Assembly (NCBI GenBank): GCA_903845315.1
Contig: CAIMWY010000146.1
Coordinates: 1-9,503 of the forward strand
DNA: 9,503 nt
Reading direction: 5' to 3'
Origin: an uncultured Burkholderiales bacterium
Lineage (GTDB): Bacteria > Pseudomonadota > Gammaproteobacteria > Burkholderiales > Burkholderiaceae
A program made the translations under genes and the position numbers. This document shows positions 6,339-9,503 of the stretch, in pieces (the first letter of the stretch is position 1; each line of letters begins with the position of its first letter). The notes beneath the pieces are model-generated. The model was not told where the DNA came from and did no database searches. It saw only the letters and a program-made list of their open reading frames with translations.

Positions 6339-6370
6339 GGTCAAACCTTTGATTCAATGTGTTGTGGACC

Positions 6371-7849
6371 TCAAGCGGCTGAGCGCTTCAAGGGCGCGGG
6401 TGCAAACACCACGGTTTGCGGTCGCTTGTAGCGCGCCAAACGCAGCGCCACATGGTCGATGAGTTCTTGGCCCGGGATGTTGGCCCCGGGTTGCAATGCG
6501 CAAATAGCGTGGACGGCCTCACCCCACTTGGGGTCGGGTCGGCCAAACACATAAGCCTCCAACACAGCGGTATGGGACAGCAAAGCCTGTTCCACCTCAA
6601 GCGGGTACACGTTCTCGCCGCCGGTTTTGATCAACTGCTTGTGGGCGGCACGTCCGGTGAACCACAACCAGCCGTCCGCGTCCATCCGGCCTAAGTCGCC
6701 GGTCATGTGCCAACCTTGTTGCATCGAGGTGGCCACAGGCTGTGCCCGCTCTGGGTCCCAATAGCCTGCGAAGACGGTCGGTCCGCGCACACCAATCTCG
6801 CCTGCTGCGCCGATCTCAAGTGCATGCCCTTGGGCGTCAAAGACCCGAATCTCAGAGCCCTGCAACACACGGCCTGCGGCTCCGGACTTTTCATGGGCCG
6901 GCCCCACACACACCATGCTCGACACCTCGGCTTGTCCATACGCAGACCAAAACGTGGCTTGCGGCCACCGTGTGGCCATGCGTTCACGCGCCTCGCGTGT
7001 TTCCAAACCGGTGGCCACACGCACATGCTGGCCGCCATCACCCAGCGCTTGGGTGGCATCCAACAGTGCATCGAGCATGGGCGAAAACGTGGCCACCACA
7101 CTGACCTTGGCGCGGGCCATGGCTTGCGCGCACTCGAGGGGCTGAAACTGCGCCAGCAGCACGCTGCTGCCCCCTGCCAACTGCAAGGCCAAACACAAGC
7201 CGAGACCCGCTGCATGGAACAAGGGCAACACGCCCAAGAACCGATCTTCAGGCGTCAATGCCCAGGCCTGACCCAACTGTTGCGCTGCAGCGACCAAGTT
7301 GCCTTGTGTCAACACTGCCGCCTTGGCGCGGCCATCGACGGCGGCGGTGAAGAGCATCAACACAGCGGCGTCACTGCGACGCAATGCGGCGTGTGCAGGC
7401 ACGGCCGACTCGGGGGCGCTGGTGCTATCGGCACCGACCGGCGCGATGCCAGCATGTCCCGCATCGCGCATGTGCCAACACGGCACCTGCGAAACCTCGG
7501 CCAAAACAGGCACCAACTCGGGGGACACCACCACCAGCTTAGGGCTGGCGTCTTTAATCTGTTGCTGCAACTCCTGCGCAGCAAGTTTCGGATTAATCGG
7601 CACCATCACCAAGCCCAGCCAAGCACATGCGCCCAGCAACACCATGACCTCGGGCCGGTTGGTGGACAAGACCACCAATCGATCGCCGGGTTGCCACTGC
7701 ACCGCTTCAAGTACGGCCGCCTGCTGCTGCACAGCGGTCCAAAAGGCGGCATGGCTGCACGACTGGTCTTGCCACACATAGGCGTCTTGGGTGACATGGT
7801 GTTGAGCCATGCGCTCGAACGCCGAGATGAGGTCTTGGGTCTGCGTCAT
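6371..7849 (-). CDS. AMP-dependent acyl-CoA synthetase/ligase homologue with altered P-loop and short C-terminus
   Basis: This 492-residue member of the ANL adenylating family would activate a carboxylic acid to its acyl-CoA. Recognisable motifs are RPEVMVLLGACAWLGLVMVPINP (65-87), LPLFHAAGLG (208-217), YGQAE (304-308), GEIGVRGPTVFAGYW (350-364), MTGDLGRMDADGWLWFTGR (382-400) and IKTGGENVYPLEVE (407-420). Two core elements are abnormal. The phosphate loop, normally T-S-G-T-T-G-x-P-K-G, reads TAAVDGRAKA (168-177), keeping only the Gly and Lys. The protein ends at KRPQTVVFAPAPLKRSAA, just before the place where the catalytic A10 lysine (PRxxxGK) normally stands. It is thus about 15-25 residues short at the C-terminus. 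It may be a divergent subfamily, a thioesterification-defective protein, or inactive. Its ATG overlaps the preceding stop as ATGA, and GAGG lies about eight bases upstream. It sits immediately before the acyl-CoA dehydrogenase. Confidence 0.86.
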   Translation of the reverse strand: MTQTQDLISAFERMAQHHVTQDAYVWQDQSCSHAAFWTAVQQQAAVLEAVQWQPGDRLVVLSTNRPEVMVLLGACAWLGLVMVPINPKLAAQELQQQIKDASPKLVVVSPELVPVLAEVSQVPCWHMRDAGHAGIAPVGADSTSAPESAVPAHAALRRSDAAVLMLFTAAVDGRAKAAVLTQGNLVAAAQQLGQAWALTPEDRFLGVLPLFHAAGLGLCLALQLAGGSSVLLAQFQPLECAQAMARAKVSVVATFSPMLDALLDATQALGDGGQHVRVATGLETREARERMATRWPQATFWSAYGQAEVSSMVCVGPAHEKSGAAGRVLQGSEIRVFDAQGHALEIGAAGEIGVRGPTVFAGYWDPERAQPVATSMQQGWHMTGDLGRMDADGWLWFTGRAAHKQLIKTGGENVYPLEVEQALLSHTAVLEAYVFGRPDPKWGEAVHAICALQPGANIPGQELIDHVALRLARYKRPQTVVFAPAPLKRSAA

Positions 7850-8835
7850 GGCGACACCTCTGCCAACTGGCGGTGCGCACTGCGGCACGGTGCACTGAAA
7901 CTGCCTTCACGCGCAGACCGATACTGCGCAAGGATGCGCTCGATCACCACCGCCGTGGGGGCCACGGCATCGACACTGCTCACCGAGTGACCGGCACTCC
8001 AAACGTCTTTCCATCGGCGCACAGCACCGGCATCTCTGGCGGTGAATCGTTCGGGGTCAAACACAGCAGCATCGCGGGGGAGTAACCCAGCATCTGCCAG
8101 CGAGTCGCGCAACCAATTAGCCGGCAATCCAGTCACTGCGCTCGAGAGCACCACATCATCCAGGGTAGCGCTCACCAGATGATCGCGATACTGCGCCGAG
8201 GCCAAGCTCTCAGGCGTGGCAATGAAGCGCGTGCCCATGTAGCCCAAATCAGCCCCCAAGGCTTGCGCAGCCCACAGGCTCGCGCCATCGCCCAGACCAC
8301 CTGCCAGCACCACGGGGCCGTCATAAAACGCGCGCACCGCACGTACAAAGGCAAACCCATTGGCCCAACCTGTTTGCCCACCTGCACCTGCACTCAGCAG
8401 AACCAAGCCATCCACACCATCGCGCAGCGCCTTGCGCGCATGGGCCACACTGGCCACATCGGCAAACACACGGCATCCAACGCGGTGCAACGGGCCGATG
8501 ACCTCGCGCGGCGACCCCACACTGGTGATCACCAACTCCACACTCTCGTGAACAAGGCAATCCAGATGCGCCTGCATATGGGGACTCTTAATGATCAAGT
8601 TGGCAACAAAGGGGGCAGGCTCTTGCCCAAGTTGTGCGGACGCTGCCAGCAGCGACCTTGTGCGCGCAATCCACTCGCTCAACTCGGTTGTGTTGGCACA
8701 GTTGGCGGTGGGAAAGGCGGCCATGGCACCCGCAAGGCAGGCCTGCACGACCAACTCCGGCGATGAGATGTGCAACATCGGCGCCACCAACAAAGGCAGA
8801 CGCAGACGATGTGACCACTCAGCGGGCAGTGCCAT
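7846..8835 (-). CDS. Nitronate monooxygenase/2-nitropropane dioxygenase-like FMN protein
   Basis: This is a 329-residue TIM-barrel flavoprotein of the NMO/FabK superfamily. The first strand and FMN loop are LPLLVAPMLHISSPELV (14-29). GCRVFADVASVAHARKALRDG is at 120-140 and LSAGAGGQTGWANGFAFV at 147-164. The phosphate-binding loop VVLAGGLGDGASLWAAQALGA is followed by LGYMGTRFIATPES. The catalytic His of true nitronate monooxygenases (GGHxG) is replaced by Gln154 (GAGGQTG), so nitronate oxidation is doubtful. FabK-like enoyl reductases belong to the same superfamily, and a reductive or oxidative step on an unsaturated acyl-CoA is conceivable, but this is speculation. The start ATG 8835 has only a weak upstream signal and lies 15 bases after the ABC ATPase stop. 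The TGA stop overlaps the ligase ATG as ATGA, which makes translational coupling likely. Confidence 0.87.
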   Translation of the reverse strand: MALPAEWSHRLRLPLLVAPMLHISSPELVVQACLAGAMAAFPTANCANTTELSEWIARTRSLLAASAQLGQEPAPFVANLIIKSPHMQAHLDCLVHESVELVITSVGSPREVIGPLHRVGCRVFADVASVAHARKALRDGVDGLVLLSAGAGGQTGWANGFAFVRAVRAFYDGPVVLAGGLGDGASLWAAQALGADLGYMGTRFIATPESLASAQYRDHLVSATLDDVVLSSAVTGLPANWLRDSLADAGLLPRDAAVFDPERFTARDAGAVRRWKDVWSAGHSVSSVDAVAPTAVVIERILAQYRSAREGSFSAPCRSAHRQLAEVSP

Positions 8836-8850
8836 GGCGCTTCAACCTGC

Positions 8851-9503
8851 TCAGCCCAACCAGCGCTTTCTGCGCCGGTAGTGCTTGATCTCAGAAAAAT
8901 TCTTGCGCTCGCCACTGTTTTGGCGGCCCAAATAAAACTCTTGGATGTCGCGGTTGCCGCGTAACTCCTCGGCCGTGCCCTCGAGCATCACGCGACCACT
9001 CTCCAAAATATAGGCGTGGTTGGCAATCGCGAGTGCCGCCTGCGCATGCTGCTCCACAATCAGCAACGACAAGCCCTGTGCCAGCAAGCGTTCCAACAAT
9101 TGAAAAATCTCATGGATCAACTTAGGCGCCAAGCCCAAAGAAGGTTCATCGATCAACAACAGTTTGGGCCGCGCCATGACAGCTCGCCCAATCAGCAACA
9201 TTTGCTGTTCGCCACCCGAGAGATAACCTGCGGTGCGCTGGCGCAACTCGGCCAATCGGGGGATCATCGTGTACACCTGCTCTAGGTTCTCCTTCATCTC
9301 GACTGTCGAGGCAATGAGATGACCGCCCACCACCAAGTTCTGCTCCACCGTCATGTGGCGCAAGACCTTGCGGCCCTCCACCACATGAACAATGCCTGCT
9401 TCCACCATGCTCTGAGGTGAGGCATTGGACACATCCCGACCCTCGAGCATCACGCTACCCGAGGCCACCACGCCCTCTTCCACCCCCAGCATGCCGGAGA
9501 TGG
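8851..9503 (-). CDS. livF: ABC transporter ATP-binding protein, LivF-type (5' end beyond right edge)
   Basis: The visible 216 residues are the C-terminal four-fifths of a LivF-type (branched-chain amino-acid-like) ATPase. The frame enters from the edge as ISGMLGVEEG, so the internal ATG at 9492 is not the true start; Walker A lies outside the window. Present are the Q-loop region GIVHVVEGRKVLRHMTVEQNL, the signature LSGGEQQMLLIGRAV, Walker B LLLIDEPSLGL with the catalytic Glu, and the H-loop LLIVEQHA. After the usual end (EFYLG) there is a basic tail of about 30 residues (RQNSGERKNF..., ending HYRRRKRWLG). HAAT/Liv-type importers carry branched-chain amino acids but also aromatic and other carboxylates. 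As first visible gene of a CoA-catabolic operon, it probably powers uptake of the operon's substrate. The permeases and binding protein would be expected to the right. Confidence 0.93.
   Translation of the reverse strand, partial: ISGMLGVEEGVVASGSVMLEGRDVSNASPQSMVEAGIVHVVEGRKVLRHMTVEQNLVVGGHLIASTVEMKENLEQVYTMIPRLAELRQRTAGYLSGGEQQMLLIGRAVMARPKLLLIDEPSLGLAPKLIHEIFQLLERLLAQGLSLLIVEQHAQAALAIANHAYILESGRVMLEGTAEELRGNRDIQEFYLGRQNSGERKNFSEIKHYRRRKRWLG

Larger units (their letters stand above)
1413..9503 (-). other. Catabolic operon: uptake, CoA activation and (R)-specific beta-oxidation
   Basis: Nine consecutive minus-strand genes have gaps of 15, -4, 32, 38, 12, 15, 23 and 2 bases in transcription order. 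There is no internal terminator that I can see; the first candidate after the last gene is the hairpin at 1238-1271. The promoter lies upstream of the partial ABC ATPase gene, outside the window. Gene content covers import, activation, dehydrogenation, hydration, second dehydrogenation, thiolysis and double-bond isomerisation. Confidence 0.8.

Noticed and set aside
6707..7990. 427-codon open frame on the plus strand
   Set aside because: It lies wholly antisense to the acyl-CoA ligase and the end of the flavoprotein gene, has His/Gln/Arg-rich low-quality composition, and shows no domain motif. It is a by-product of GC-rich codon use.
1..9503. CRISPR, tRNA, rRNA, insertion sequence or prophage signals
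   Set aside because: No regularly spaced repeats, no tRNA-like cloverleaf, no transposase or integrase coding sequence was seen on either strand.

Overview
This 9.5 kb window looks like the chromosome of a betaproteobacterium, most likely Burkholderiales and possibly Comamonadaceae. That placement is an inference from three things: a Bug/TctC-type substrate-binding protein, an HU-like protein whose C-terminal half has the betaproteobacterial form, and a LivF-type ATPase sitting in a fatty-acid/CoA catabolic cluster. No sequence search was possible.

Left part (1-1412), mostly unrelated genes: (i) the 5' part of a Bug/TctC-family periplasmic binding protein on the minus strand, running off the left edge; (ii) a DoxX-family small membrane protein on the minus strand; (iii) an HU-like gene on the plus strand that has lost the N-terminal quarter of the usual fold and carries substitutions at conserved positions; (iv) a strong hairpin with A-tract and T-tract flanks at 1238-1271, which can terminate transcription from both sides. 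The gaps 281-457, 893-982 and 1272-1412 hold no convincing gene.

Main part (1413-9503): nine minus-strand genes form one tightly packed operon, with gaps of 2-38 bases or a 4-base ATGA overlap. In transcription order (right to left) they are a LivF-type ABC ATPase (5' end outside the window), an NMO/2-nitropropane-dioxygenase-like flavoprotein, an AMP-forming acyl-CoA ligase homologue, a long-chain-type acyl-CoA dehydrogenase, an SCP-x-type thiolase, a non-catalytic MaoC/hotdog half, a catalytic MaoC/hotdog half, an SDR dehydrogenase, and a PaaG-like crotonase.

Together these make a nearly complete beta-oxidation spiral: uptake, activation, alpha,beta-dehydrogenation, hydration, 3-hydroxyacyl oxidation, thiolysis, plus a double-bond isomerase. 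The hydratase is of hotdog (R-specific) type, the dehydrogenase is an SDR with a VHL motif like that of HSD17B4, and the thiolase is SCP-x-like. The set therefore resembles the peroxisomal MFE-2/SCPx route dissected into separate genes, rather than the usual FadB/FadA (S-specific) route. The substrate is unknown; a branched, alicyclic or terpenoid/steroid-derived carboxylate is a reasonable guess.

The most unusual points are the ligase homologue with an eroded P-loop and no C-terminal catalytic lysine, the truncated HU gene, the crotonase without the hydratase glutamates, and the flavoprotein with Gln where nitronate monooxygenases have the catalytic His.
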